DNA from: an uncultured Aquabacterium sp.
GTDB taxonomy: Bacteria > Pseudomonadota > Gammaproteobacteria > Burkholderiales > Burkholderiaceae_C
Length of the DNA: 35,834 nucleotides
Direction: 5' to 3'
Assembly (NCBI RefSeq): GCF_947366995.1
Contig: NZ_CANBCC010000042.1
Span: 1 to 35,834, forward strand
The notes under the pieces are model-generated. The model searched no databases, had not been told where the DNA came from, and worked only from the letters and a program-made list of their open reading frames with translations. Positions 1 to 11,990 of this stretch are shown one piece after another (position 1 is the first letter of the stretch; every line of letters starts with the position of its first letter). The translations under genes were made by a program, and so were the position numbers.

Positions 1-12
1 CTCTTCCGATCT
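1..12. other. Residual Illumina adapter sequence
   Basis: The first 12 bases read CTCTTCCGATCT, the 3' end of the standard Illumina adapter; the reverse complement is AGATCGGAAGAG. They sit at the very edge of the window and interrupt a gene that should continue past the edge. The gene's real sequence therefore starts at base 13, and the residues encoded by 1-12 are artefactual. This is inferred from an exact match plus the position. Confidence 0.9.
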
Positions 13-559
13 CCTTGTCGTAATCGAACGAGGCGATGCGCTTGCCGGCCAGGGCTTCGACGGTGTTGATCTTGCGGTCGTTGACGATGGGGTAGGCGGC
101 GCCGAGCGGGGTGATGCCCCCGATCTCGTACGGCCCGTCGACCATCAGCTTGGCCGCGGCAGGGTCGGCGTAGGTCTGGATCAGTTTGCGCACCACGTCG
201 TAGCTGCCGGCCATGTCGATCTTGCCGTCGCGCACGATGGTGGTGGCGCCCAGCGTGTCGATGGAGCCGGCCACCGCGTTGAACTGGCGGGTGCGGAAGG
301 CGGTGGCGATCACGGCGTCGCACTGGCCGGTGCGAAAGTCTTCCGTGGCCACGCGTTCATCGGTGTACCCCTTCAGGTCGATGCTCGCGCCGTGCTTCTG
401 CATGGCGACGGCATAGTCCTTCGCCATGTTGAACAGGTCGCCCGAGGCGCCCAGCAGGTCGTAGACGCAGACTTTCTGACTGGCGTGGACGCCAGGTACT
501 GCGCTGAGGGAAATCAGGCCGGCGATGCCGACCAGGCTGATGTGACGGGCCAACTTCAT
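13..559 (-). CDS. Putative solute-binding protein (DUF6091-like), C-terminus missing
   Basis: A partial gene running off the left edge; about 182 residues are visible. The N-terminus has a basic start and hydrophobic stretch (MKLARHISLVGIAGLISL) ending near VHA-SQ, a Sec signal peptide, so the protein should be periplasmic. The mature part begins KVCVYDLLGASGD and contains KGYTDERVATEDFRTGQCD and then a RTRQFNAVAGSIDTLGA stretch. From memory these match the family annotated as putative solute-binding protein (DUF6091), related to TRAP-type substrate-binding proteins. A GAGGAG Shine-Dalgarno lies upstream of the ATG at 559. The lipoprotein gene upstream on the same strand may belong to the same uptake system. 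The substrate is unknown. Confidence 0.72.
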
Positions 560-651
560 GCAACTGCTCCTCGGTGCCAAAAAGCCGAGGGCAGCACATG
601 CGTCACCCCCGAGCCGTCGTTTGATGCGCGGCGTCTAATCTGACTACGCAC

Positions 652-680
652 GTTGTTCAAACAACCGTTTTGTAACTATA
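652..680 (-). promoter_or_regulatory. Possible promoter and operator of the solute-binding protein gene
   Basis: On the minus strand a TATAGT hexamer (680-675) could be a -10 element, although no convincing -35 is seen. Just downstream is the inverted repeat GTTGTT-CA-AACAAC (652-665), placed where a repressor would block transcription start. This is pattern only; no regulator gene is visible nearby. Confidence 0.3.
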
Positions 681-764
681 TCTGGGGATGCCTGAGCAGC
701 GATGTCCAGCGCCCACACACACGGGGGAAGGGGATTCCCTAGCCCGCCGCGCCCGCAGGGAAGG

Positions 765-1787
765 TCACTTCAGGAAACTGTCGGCGTCAATCTGCTCGCC
801 CTTGTCGTCCCAGAACTTGCCGAGGCTGGAGACGGGTGTCCGGGTGCCGGCACCCTGCGTCCACATGCGGTCCGACATGTTGGTGAGCTGGGACTGGGCG
901 ATCGCATCGATCAGTCGGTACTGCGGGTTGGGCTGGAAGTCCTTGTTGGCCGTGAAGCGCTTGATCACCTCACGCAGGCGCGCCTGATCGTCACCCGACT
1001 GAGCCGCCACTGCTGCCATCACATGGGGCAGGCGCACACCCTTGGCTTCGCCTTGCGCCATGGCGCGGTCGAAGGTGCCCTTCACGTCCTTGCCTTCGGC
1101 ATTGCCGGGAATGATGCTCCACACGACGGCGCGGGTCGCATCGGGGGCGCCCCACCATTTCGCGTTGTCCAGGCAGTTCATGGCGCGCTCGGCAAGCGGG
1201 GCCGTGTCGGTGGGCACGCCGACCGACTGTTGCGCGGCGATGTCGTTCTGCATGGCCTGCAGGCCGGCGACGCTGCCCAGCAGGTAGACCAGTTCATCGA
1301 AGTCGCGCTTGAAACGCGGGCAGCTGCTGCCGTACTTGAAGAAGTACTTCTGCTCCAGCTTGGTTTTCATGCGGTTGAAGGCGGCGAACTGGCGTTGGGC
1401 TGCCACCGCCAGATGGCGCTTCTGGGCGATGCGGGCGTCCTGGGCTTCGTCTGCGCGCTTGTCGCGCGAGGCGCGCAGGTAGCGCATCTCTTCGTTGACC
1501 GCCTGGTTCTCGGAGCACACGCCGGCCGACGACAGCATCACCGTTTCCATCAGGGACGGGTCGCCGTAGAAGTTGCGCGCCGCGCCGACGAGCGGGGTGT
1601 TGACCATCGAGAAGCTGCAGGCCATTTCCACGTCCGTGACCTGCAGCACCGGCGGGGTGAAGCCGTCTTCCAGGATGGACAGGGTGGTGTTGCTGACGTT
1701 GGACTCGATCAGCGCGCACCCGCCCATCGTCATGGCCGAGACAGCCAGTGCGGTGGAGGTCAGCAGGCGGGTAAAGCGTGTGGTCAT
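765..1787 (-). CDS. Conserved lipoprotein, possibly a TatT-like TRAP-associated protein
   Basis: A 340-residue predicted lipoprotein. The N-terminus MTTRFTRLLTSTALAVSAMTMGGC carries a basic n-region, a hydrophobic core and a lipobox ending in Cys. The start at 1787 is preferred because GGAGACCTT precedes it closely; an in-frame ATG at 1808, which also has GGAGG upstream, would add seven residues. The rest is mostly helical and includes several cysteines (MACSF, GVCSE, SSCPRF, MNCLD) and a stretch WSIIPGNAEGKDVKGTFDRA. That layout recalls the TPR-like TatT (T-component) lipoproteins that accompany TRAP transporters, and a TRAP-like binding protein follows on the same strand. The TatT assignment is tentative; lipoprotein status is well supported. 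Confidence 0.6.
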   Translation of the reverse strand: MTTRFTRLLTSTALAVSAMTMGGCALIESNVSNTTLSILEDGFTPPVLQVTDVEMACSFSMVNTPLVGAARNFYGDPSLMETVMLSSAGVCSENQAVNEEMRYLRASRDKRADEAQDARIAQKRHLAVAAQRQFAAFNRMKTKLEQKYFFKYGSSCPRFKRDFDELVYLLGSVAGLQAMQNDIAAQQSVGVPTDTAPLAERAMNCLDNAKWWGAPDATRAVVWSIIPGNAEGKDVKGTFDRAMAQGEAKGVRLPHVMAAVAAQSGDDQARLREVIKRFTANKDFQPNPQYRLIDAIAQSQLTNMSDRMWTQGAGTRTPVSSLGKFWDDKGEQIDADSFLK

Positions 1788-1919
1788 AAGGTCTCCGGTG
1801 TTGGTCATGCTGCCCCTCCATCGGGAGCGGCAGGATGCGGCAAATTCTAGACCCCGGCCTCTGGCACTTCGCTGCAGGAAGCCCCGTGATAACCCCCGAA
1901 TGCATGCAGATGCGGGAAG

Positions 1920-1948
1920 AACAAAGCCCGCACATGGCGGGCTTTGTT
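1920..1948 (-). terminator. Intrinsic-type hairpin downstream of ettA
   Basis: A perfect 12-bp inverted repeat, AACAAAGCCCGC (1920-1931) and GCGGGCTTTGTT (1937-1948), with a 5-nt loop. It begins 24 nt past the ettA stop. The 3' arm on the minus strand ends in GCTTTGTT, so the U-rich part is inside the stem; no longer T run follows. It probably terminates ettA transcripts. Confidence 0.6.
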
Positions 1949-1971
1949 CCGTGAGCTACTGAACCGGTGGC

Positions 1972-3636
<1,665 letters not shown>

Positions 3637-3741
3637 GGCGGGCTCGCTTCGCGAGTGTCTTTCGTCAAACCGCGTAGTGTAAGCAACCGCGGCGGTTTGC
3701 GGTGTGAGCTGGCGTTGCGCCCGCGGTTTTGTTTTCCCGCG

Positions 3742-3933
3742 TCAGCCGCGCAGGCGGGCCATCAGCCGCTCGCTTTCGAGCTGGGCCTGCTGCTGCGCGT
3801 CCTGGTCGGTCATGCACGCCAGTTCCAGCAAGGACAGCTTGAGGTTCATCAGGCCGTCACGCAGGCTGAAGAGGGCGGCCTGGACGTCCGCCAGTTGGGC
3901 CTTGTTGTCATCTGCGCCGGATTCGCTCGACAT
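3742..3933 (-). CDS. Small hypothetical helical protein (63 aa)
   Basis: I do not recognise the family. The start at 3933 (MSSESGADDNKAQLADV) is chosen because GGAG lies about 7 nt upstream; the longer reading frame to 4059 adds low-complexity residues with no ribosome site. The product has no signal peptide or membrane segment and looks like one or two long amphipathic helices (LADVQAALFSLRDGLMNLKL, then a Gln/Glu/Arg-rich tail). It lies on the same strand 173 bp downstream of the double-receiver gene and 105 bp upstream of ettA. It could be a small partner protein, but nothing in the sequence shows this. Confidence 0.55.
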   Translation of the reverse strand: MSSESGADDNKAQLADVQAALFSLRDGLMNLKLSLLELACMTDQDAQQQAQLESERLMARLRG

Positions 3934-4106
3934 GGTGGTGCTCCGTGCCCCGTGGGTCATGCATGCCGACGCGCCTGGGGCCATGGCACCGACGGCAGCA
4001 ACCACTGTAGGCAGGCGGCGTGCCCGTGCACAGCGCCCGATCACGGGGGGAACACGCAAGTCGGGGGCCTGACTTTGCCGGGGGATGAAAGCCGGACGAT
4101 GGGGGG

Positions 4107-4964
4107 TCAGCGGGGCTCGGGTCCGTCATGCTGGAGGCAGGCCTGGATCTCCCGCAGCAGCTCGTCGCTGTCGAGCGGCCGGTAGAGGAAGCGACGTGCC
4201 CCGAGGCGCAGGCCTTCCGCTTCCCAGACGGGATTGCGGTGTGTGGCGGTGATGAAAACCACGGGAATGTGCTGCACGGCGAGGTCGGCCTTGAGCTGAC
4301 GGATCAGGTCGAAGCCGCCCGCGTCAGGGTGCAGACCGACGTCCGAGATGATGAGGTCGGGGCGGTGCTGGCGCGCCAGGGCGAGGCCGTGTGCCATGCC
4401 GGCCGCCGTGATCACCCGGTAGCCCATGGGCTCCAGCAGGCTGCACTTCAGGCGGAGGTTCAGAGGCTCATCGTCCACCACCAGAATGGTGTGCGTGGGG
4501 ATGAGTGCTGTGGATGCCGGGGCGCGCTGCGTGTCGTCCTGAGGCGGGACGGGGAAGGCGCCGGCGCCGGTGTGGGCGGTGCCCACCGCATGGCTCTTGC
4601 GCTCGAGAAAGGGCGCAAGGTCATTCATGAGTGTCGCCGGGTCGATGGGCTTGGACAGGTAGCCGTCGAAGCCCGCCTCAATCATGCGCTCCCGGTCGCC
4701 CAGCATGGCCGAGGCCGTCACGGCGATCAGCGGGATGGCGGCCGTGGTCCGGTCCTGCTTCATCTCCCGCGCCACGGCATACCCATCCATCAAGGGCATC
4801 TGAATGTCGCACAGCACGAGATCCGGTTTCTCCTCGCGGATGACCGCCATGCCTTTCAGGCCATCGGGGGCGCTCAGCACGGTGCACCCGAAGGCTTCCA
4901 GCACGTAAGTCATGAGCGCCAGGTTCATGGCGTTGTCCTCGATGACGAGAATGCGGCGACTCAT
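4107..4964 (-). CDS. Two-receiver-domain response regulator without a visible output domain
   Basis: 285 residues made of two CheY-like receiver domains. Domain 1 (about 1-120) has ED at 9-10, phospho-acceptor Asp53 in LVLCDIQMPLMDG, the TAS threonine and LSKPID lysine: a fully canonical, DivK-like receiver. A linker of about 30 residues follows. Domain 2 (about 150-275) has VVDDEP and an Asp in IISDVGLHPDAGG, but its usual switch lysine is Arg (FLYRPLD) and the loop after the Asp is longer than normal. No DNA-binding or enzymatic domain follows. The ATG overlaps the upstream kinase stop as ATGA, so the two are translationally coupled and very likely cognate. It may act as a phosphorelay intermediate or by protein contact. 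Confidence 0.85.
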   Translation of the reverse strand: MSRRILVIEDNAMNLALMTYVLEAFGCTVLSAPDGLKGMAVIREEKPDLVLCDIQMPLMDGYAVAREMKQDRTTAAIPLIAVTASAMLGDRERMIEAGFDGYLSKPIDPATLMNDLAPFLERKSHAVGTAHTGAGAFPVPPQDDTQRAPASTALIPTHTILVVDDEPLNLRLKCSLLEPMGYRVITAAGMAHGLALARQHRPDLIISDVGLHPDAGGFDLIRQLKADLAVQHIPVVFITATHRNPVWEAEGLRLGARRFLYRPLDSDELLREIQACLQHDGPEPR

Positions 4965-6487
4965 GGGGTGCGTGGCTCCAGCACGAGGGTGAAACGGCTG
5001 CCCTGGCCCTCGACGCTGTGCATCTCGATGTGCCCGCCGATCAGCTGGGCCAGTTGCTGACACAGGTAAAGGCCCAGGCCGGTGCCCTCGATCGAATGGG
5101 CATCGGCACGGGAGACCTGGGAGAAGGCCTTGAACAGCTTGTGCTGTTCGCTGGCAGGGATGCCGGGGCCGGTGTCCAGCACCGACAGGCGGGTGACGTT
5201 CCGACCCTGGTCGGCTTGCTCGGAAACGGACAGGCACACGCGCCCGGACTGCGTGTACTTCACGGCGTTGTTGCCCAGGTTCAGCAGGATCTGGTGCAGT
5301 GCCCGCCGGTCGGTGCGGACAATGACGGAGGTCGTGGGCATGTCGCTGTCGAGGGTCAGGCCCTTGGCCTGCGCGGCGAGTTCGAGGGCGGTCAGGACCT
5401 CCCGCACGACATCCTGGCAGATCACGGGTTCGATGCTCAGGTCGACATGGCCCGACTCGATGCGCGCCACGTCGAGGAGATCGTTGATCAGCGCGAGCAG
5501 GTGCTTGCCGCTGGAGCGCACGGCTTCAAGCTGCTTTTCCTGGTCGGCCGTCAGGGGGCCCGGCAGGCGCATCAGCAGCAGGCTGGTGAAGCCGATGATG
5601 GCATTGAGCGGCGTCCGCAGTTCATGGCTCATGGATGCCAGAAAGCGGTCCTTCGCGCGGCTGGCGCGCTCGAGCTCGACGTTCTGATCGTGCAGGGCTT
5701 TCTCGAAGCGCTTGCGTTCGCTGATGTCGCGGATGGCGCTCATGCCGAAGCGGCCCTTGTCAGTGTCCAGCGGACTCAGGCTGATTTCGACCGGGAACTC
5801 TTCGCCGGTGCTGCGGCGGCCGTAAAGCTCCAGCCCTGCCCCCATGGGGCGTGTGCGGGGGTGGTCGAAATAGCGGGTGCGGTGGGCCACATGGCGATGC
5901 TGGAAGCGCTCGGGCAGCAGCACTTCGATGGGGTGGCCCAGGAGGATGTTGGTGTCGTAGGCAAACAGCGCCTCGGCATGCACGTTGGCCAGCACGATGC
6001 GCCCGATGTCGTTGACGATGATGATGGCGTCCGGCGTTGAGTTCAGCAGCGTGCCGTAGCGTGTCGCGACGGCGGCCGTGTCCTGCCGCACCCGGAGGTG
6101 TGTGATGTCGGTGTCCCGATGCAGAAAGCCTTGTAGCAGGCGGGCGTCGTCGTGCAGCGCCCGCAGCGTCGCGTTGACGTAGATGCGGGTGCCATCACGG
6201 CGCACGCGCAAGGCCTCGAAGCTGGGTTGCGGCCCCCGGGAGGCTTCGACTCGGACAACGCGTTCGCCGTCGATGTGGTGACCGGGAACCAGCAGGTCGA
6301 TCGCGTCCTTGCCGATGGCTTCTTCGGCGCCGTACCCATAGGTGACCTGGGCACCCGGACCCCAGTCGACGATGCGACCGTCGGCATCGGTGGTGAAAAG
6401 GGCGTCGGGGCACGCCTCGAGTGCATCAATCAGGACTGGTCGGGGCATGGCAGCGGGAGGGCGAGGGGCCGCGACCGTGGGCGCCAT
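4961..6487 (-). CDS. PAS-PAS sensor histidine kinase, soluble
   Basis: 508 residues from the ATG at 6487. An ATG at 6448 would give 495 and neither has a strong ribosome site; the upstream one is kept because a TACACT hexamer (6523-6518) lies about 30 nt before it. Domains: PAS 1 (about 17-130), PAS 2 (about 142-262), a coiled linker, a HisKA dimerisation helix with phospho-accepting His288 in FLASMSHELRTPLNAIIGF, then HATPase_c with LLNLGNNAVKY, DTGPGIP and GTGLGLYL. There is no signal peptide or transmembrane helix, so it senses a cytosolic cue such as redox, a gas or a small ligand; which one cannot be read from the sequence. It is coupled by a 4-bp overlap to the double-receiver gene. Confidence 0.88.
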   Translation of the reverse strand: MAPTVAAPRPPAAMPRPVLIDALEACPDALFTTDADGRIVDWGPGAQVTYGYGAEEAIGKDAIDLLVPGHHIDGERVVRVEASRGPQPSFEALRVRRDGTRIYVNATLRALHDDARLLQGFLHRDTDITHLRVRQDTAAVATRYGTLLNSTPDAIIIVNDIGRIVLANVHAEALFAYDTNILLGHPIEVLLPERFQHRHVAHRTRYFDHPRTRPMGAGLELYGRRSTGEEFPVEISLSPLDTDKGRFGMSAIRDISERKRFEKALHDQNVELERASRAKDRFLASMSHELRTPLNAIIGFTSLLLMRLPGPLTADQEKQLEAVRSSGKHLLALINDLLDVARIESGHVDLSIEPVICQDVVREVLTALELAAQAKGLTLDSDMPTTSVIVRTDRRALHQILLNLGNNAVKYTQSGRVCLSVSEQADQGRNVTRLSVLDTGPGIPASEQHKLFKAFSQVSRADAHSIEGTGLGLYLCQQLAQLIGGHIEMHSVEGQGSRFTLVLEPRTP

Positions 6488-6616
6488 CGATGACCGTGCG
6501 CCGAGGTCACCCGGCCCAGTGTAGAGGGACGCCGAGCCGCCGTCTTGCCCGTGTCGGATCCCCTTCAAGGCATATGGTGGGGAAAGCCCTCTGGGAGCCG
6601 CGGAGCGCCTGAAATG

Positions 6617-6640
6617 AAAAAACCCGGCCGGAGCCGGGTT
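6617..6640 (-). terminator. Rho-independent terminator of the histone-like gene
   Basis: On the minus strand an 8-bp stem AACCCGGC/GCCGGGTT with a 4-nt loop runs directly into six T residues. It starts about 30 nt past the stop of the histone-like gene and separates it from the kinase gene. This is the textbook form. Confidence 0.88.
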
Positions 6641-6672
6641 GGTCAGGAAGGCGTGTTGCCTTGCTGGCGCCG

Positions 6673-7140
6673 TCAGGGCTTGGTGCCCGTCGGGAAGGGC
6701 CACGCGGCCTGGGGGCTCAGCGTGGTCTTGGCTGCCGGGGCCGACGTCTTCTTCACGGCGGCAGGCTTGGCGGCGGCCTTCTTGGCTGCAGCCTTCTTTG
6801 CCGGCGCGGCCTTCTTGGCAGGCGCTTCGGCCTTCTTCACGGCGGCCTTCTTGGCGGGCGCTGCCTTCTTCACAGGAGCGGCCTTCTTTGCCGGCGCAGC
6901 GGCCTTCTTCACCGGGGCGGCAGCCTTCTTGGCGGGCGCGGCCTTCTTGGCCGGTGCAGCCTTCTTCACGGCGGCCTTCTTGGCCGGTGCCGCTGCCTTC
7001 TTGGCCGGAGCGGCCTTCTTGGCAGGCGCTGCAGCCTTCTTCACCGGGGCGGCGGCCTTCTTGGCTGGTGCCGCTTTCTTCACAGCGGCCTTCTTGGCCG
7101 GGGCAGCTTTCTTTGCTGCCGCTTTCTTCGCAGTTGCCAT
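6673..7140 (-). CDS. Histone H1-like Ala/Lys-rich DNA-binding protein
   Basis: 155 residues, almost entirely tandem PAKKAA, VKKAA and PVKKAA units (about residues 3-135), then a distinct tail ending SPQAAWPFPTGTKP. This composition resembles eukaryotic H1 tails, chlamydial HctB and Pseudomonas AlgP; such proteins bind and compact DNA through charge and are nucleoid associated. The start at 7140 is supported by a strong AAGGAG 8 nt upstream. The gene stands alone between nrdB and a clear terminator. Repeat number in such genes commonly varies between strains through recombination, and it could also be collapsed in a short-read assembly. The specific tail suggests a conserved function beyond charge. 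Confidence 0.88.
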   Translation of the reverse strand: MATAKKAAAKKAAPAKKAAVKKAAPAKKAAAPVKKAAAPAKKAAPAKKAAAPAKKAAVKKAAPAKKAAPAKKAAAPVKKAAAPAKKAAPVKKAAPAKKAAVKKAEAPAKKAAPAKKAAAKKAAAKPAAVKKTSAPAAKTTLSPQAAWPFPTGTKP

Positions 7141-7296
7141 ACGGATCTCCTTGATCAAGTTGCAAAGAGCACTGCACTGCAGCACGCAGCACAGGGATTC
7201 ACCGCCCGACGCCCCCTAGGATCTGAGCGCGGTGCAGTGAATGGGGAAGGCCGGGAGGTCATGTGCTGGGCTGTCCGAGTGCTCTTGCTGGCTGGA

Positions 7297-8481
7297 TCAA
7301 TCCCAGGACAGGGCGCCGCCCGACTGGTATTCGATGACGCGGGTTTCGAAGAAGTTGCGTTCCTTCTTCAGGTCGATCATTTCGCTCATCCAGGGGAAGG
7401 GGTTCTCTTCGTTCGGGAAGAGCTCTTCCAGGCCGATCTGCGTGGCGCGGCGGTTCGCGATGTAGCGCAGGTAGCCCTTGAACATGGATGCGTTCAGACC
7501 CAGCACGCCGCGCGGCATGGTGTCTTCTGCGTAGCGGTACTCGAGCTCGACGGCCTTGATGAACAGCGCCTTGATCTCGGCCTTGAACTCGGGCGTCCAC
7601 AGATGCGGGTTCTCGAGCTTGAGCTGGTTGATCAGGTCGATGCCGAAGTTGCAGTGCATCGACTCGTCGCGCAGGATGTACTGGTACTGCTCGGCCGCGC
7701 CCGTCATCTTGTTCTGGCGGCCCAGCGCCAGGATCTGCGTGAAGCCGACGTAGAAGAACAGGCCTTCCATCAGGCAGGCAAACACGATCAGCGACTTCAG
7801 CAGCGTCTGGTCGTTCTCCATCGTGCCGGTCTTGAAGTTCGGGTCCATGATCGCTTCGATGAAGGGGATCAGGAACTCGTCCTTGTCGCGGATGGACTGG
7901 ACCTCGTGGTAGGCGTTGAAGATCTCGGATTCATCGAGACCCAGCGATTCCACGATGTACTGATAAGCGTGCGTGTGGATCGCTTCTTCAAATGCCTGAC
8001 GCAACAGGAACTGGCGGCACTCGGGCGCCGTGATGTGGCGGTAGGTGCCCAGCGTGATGTTGTTGGCCGCGAGCGAATCGGCGGTGACGAAGAAGCCGAG
8101 GTTGCGTTTGATGATGCGGCGCTCGTCATCGGTCAGGCCGTTGGGGTCCTTCCAGAGCGCGATGTCGCGGCTCATGTTCACTTCCTGCGGCATCCAGTGG
8201 TTGGCGCAGGTGGCGAGGTACTTTTCCCAGGCCCACTTGTACTTGAACGGCACCAGCTGGTTGACGTCGGTCTGACCGTTGATGATGCGCTTGTCGGCCA
8301 CGTTCACGCGGCGCGTGGAAGCGGCTTGAACGGAGTTCGCGGGGGTGTGCACGGGGGCTGCGCCAGCCGTCGACATCGGGGCATTCCGTGCGTCGCTGGG
8401 GGCCGAGGCCGGCAGCGGTTGAGGCACAGAACCGACAGGGTTCGAAGAGGCGTTGGAGGAGTCGTCTTCCCAGACCAGCAT
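7297..8481 (-). CDS. nrdB: Ribonucleoside-diphosphate reductase, beta subunit (class Ia)
   Basis: 394 residues. NrdB carries the di-iron/tyrosyl-radical cofactor that activates NrdA to make deoxyribonucleotides. Visible family features are the iron-binding helices with [16 protein letters not shown] and the [15 protein letters not shown] segment, after an unconserved N-terminal stretch of about 55 residues (Ser/Pro/Ala rich). The start at 8481 (MLVWEDD) is chosen because AGGA stands 8 nt upstream; ATGs at 8490 and 8586 lack one. It lies downstream of nrdA but separated by 316 bp, unusually far for this pair. Confidence 0.95.
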   Translation of the reverse strand: MLVWEDDSSNASSNPVGSVPQPLPASAPSDARNAPMSTAGAAPVHTPANSVQAASTRRVNVADKRIINGQTDVNQLVPFKYKWAWEKYLATCANHWMPQEVNMSRDIALWKDPNGLTDDERRIIKRNLGFFVTADSLAANNITLGTYRHITAPECRQFLLRQAFEEAIHTHAYQYIVESLGLDESEIFNAYHEVQSIRDKDEFLIPFIEAIMDPNFKTGTMENDQTLLKSLIVFACLMEGLFFYVGFTQILALGRQNKMTGAAEQYQYILRDESMHCNFGIDLINQLKLENPHLWTPEFKAEIKALFIKAVELEYRYAEDTMPRGVLGLNASMFKGYLRYIANRRATQIGLEELFPNEENPFPWMSEMIDLKKERNFFETRVIEYQSGGALSWD

Positions 8482-8503
8482 GGTGAACATCCTATGGAAT
8501 CGG

Positions 8504-8533
8504 ATTATGGAAGGGTGTTGTGAAAAACACCAA
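8504..8533 (-). promoter_or_regulatory. Possible separate promoter for nrdB
   Basis: On the minus strand TTGGTG (8533-8528) and CATAAT (8509-8504) are 18 bp apart and would start transcription about 15 nt before the nrdB ATG. The spacer holds most of an 18-bp inverted repeat GGTGTT-N6-AACACC (8514-8531). Its half-sites run opposite to those of NrdR boxes, so any regulator would be a different one. Confidence 0.35.
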
Positions 8534-8731
8534 GCACTTCTTGACAGCGAGCGCCCGAGCTTGTTGCAGCCGAGCATCGAAAACAAGGGTCTCAGATCAA
8601 GAAGGCGCTGAATGGCTGTGCATCGAAGACCCTGATGCGATCAGGCTCTGACGGTGCCAGGCTCGGCGGGCTCATTGTGTGAGCCAGCCAGCCGAACCGG
8701 GCTGCGGGCGCAGATGCACTTCGGAGACAGA

Positions 8732-8767
8732 CAAGGCCTCGTTCGCGCGCACGCTCCCGAGGCCTTG
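8732..8767 (-). terminator. Stem-loop 30 nt after nrdA, possible attenuator or processing site
   Basis: Perfect 10-bp inverted repeat CAAGGCCTCG (8732-8741) and CGAGGCCTTG (8758-8767) with a 16-nt loop. On the minus strand it is followed by TCTGTCTCC, not a full T run. It may partly terminate or stabilise the nrdA message, thereby setting the nrdA:nrdB ratio. Confidence 0.4.
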
Positions 8768-8797
8768 CTCATCACCGCGCCCGCCGCGGTGGCCGCC

Positions 8798-11704
<2,907 letters not shown>

Positions 11705-11794
11705 GTGTTTCCCTTCAGGATCTCAAGGCCCGCGAACGGGCGCGGAAACCTTGCGAATTCGGGCGCTTCAGGGTAGAGGCGCTGACTGCGGAGG

Positions 11795-11810
11795 ACACTA
11801 GATCTGGTGT
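11795..11810 (-). promoter_or_regulatory. NrdR box 1 upstream of nrdA
   Basis: ACACTAGATCTGGTGT agrees with the known NrdR consensus ACACWATATATWGTGT at 13 of 16 positions, including both ACAC/GTGT ends. NrdR is the dATP/ATP-responsive repressor of ribonucleotide reductase genes. It lies about 90 bp before the nrdA start. Confidence 0.85.
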
Positions 11811-11825
11811 CTGGGGGTGCGCTGG

Positions 11826-11841
11826 GCACTACCAGTAGTGT
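11826..11841 (-). promoter_or_regulatory. NrdR box 2 upstream of nrdA
   Basis: GCACTACCAGTAGTGT keeps the CACTA/TAGTGT dyad and starts exactly 31 bp from box 1, three helical turns, the spacing typical of NrdR box pairs. The core is less A/T-rich than the consensus. It begins 9 bp downstream of the likely -10 element, so bound NrdR would cover the start of transcription. Confidence 0.82.
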
Positions 11842-11850
11842 TCGGCGGCA

Positions 11851-11856
11851 ACTATA
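11851..11856 (-). promoter_or_regulatory. Probable -10 element of the nrdA promoter
   Basis: On the minus strand TATAGT; a weak TTCCCG 18 bp upstream could be the -35. Transcription would start near 11844, giving a leader of about 140 nt that includes a small GCCCG-CGAA-CGGGC hairpin near 11728-11741. Confidence 0.5.
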
Positions 11857-11990
11857 ACGCCTTTTTGTTGGCGCCGGGAAGCTGCGTTGATGCTCGCTGC
11901 ATGGTGCCCCTCGACACGACCTTCACGGGCGTGTGCAAGGCCTTGTCGCGTCAGGGGGCGAGCGGGTTTGCCCGGGGGCCTTAGGGGCTG

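Larger units (their letters stand above)
8482..8797. other. nrdA-nrdB spacer (316 bp)
   Basis: I see no convincing gene here; the reading frames present lack ribosome sites and family similarity. It holds a long hairpin just after nrdA (8732-8767), a possible nrdB promoter (8504-8533), and an inverted repeat GGTGTT-N6-AACACC (8514-8531) inside that promoter. Confidence 0.6.

Noticed and set aside
6673-7140. Regular short DNA repeats that could look like a CRISPR array
   Set aside because: The unit is about 18-24 bp of continuous codon repeats without unique spacers, and it is translated as the histone-like protein.
6661-8523. A 620-codon plus-strand frame with Gly/Leu/Cys repeats
   Set aside because: Antisense to the repetitive histone-like gene and nrdB; the repeats are the complement of the PAKKAA codons.
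8514-8531. GGTGTT-N6-AACACC as a third NrdR box
   Set aside because: NrdR boxes have ACAC on the left and GTGT on the right; this site has the opposite polarity.
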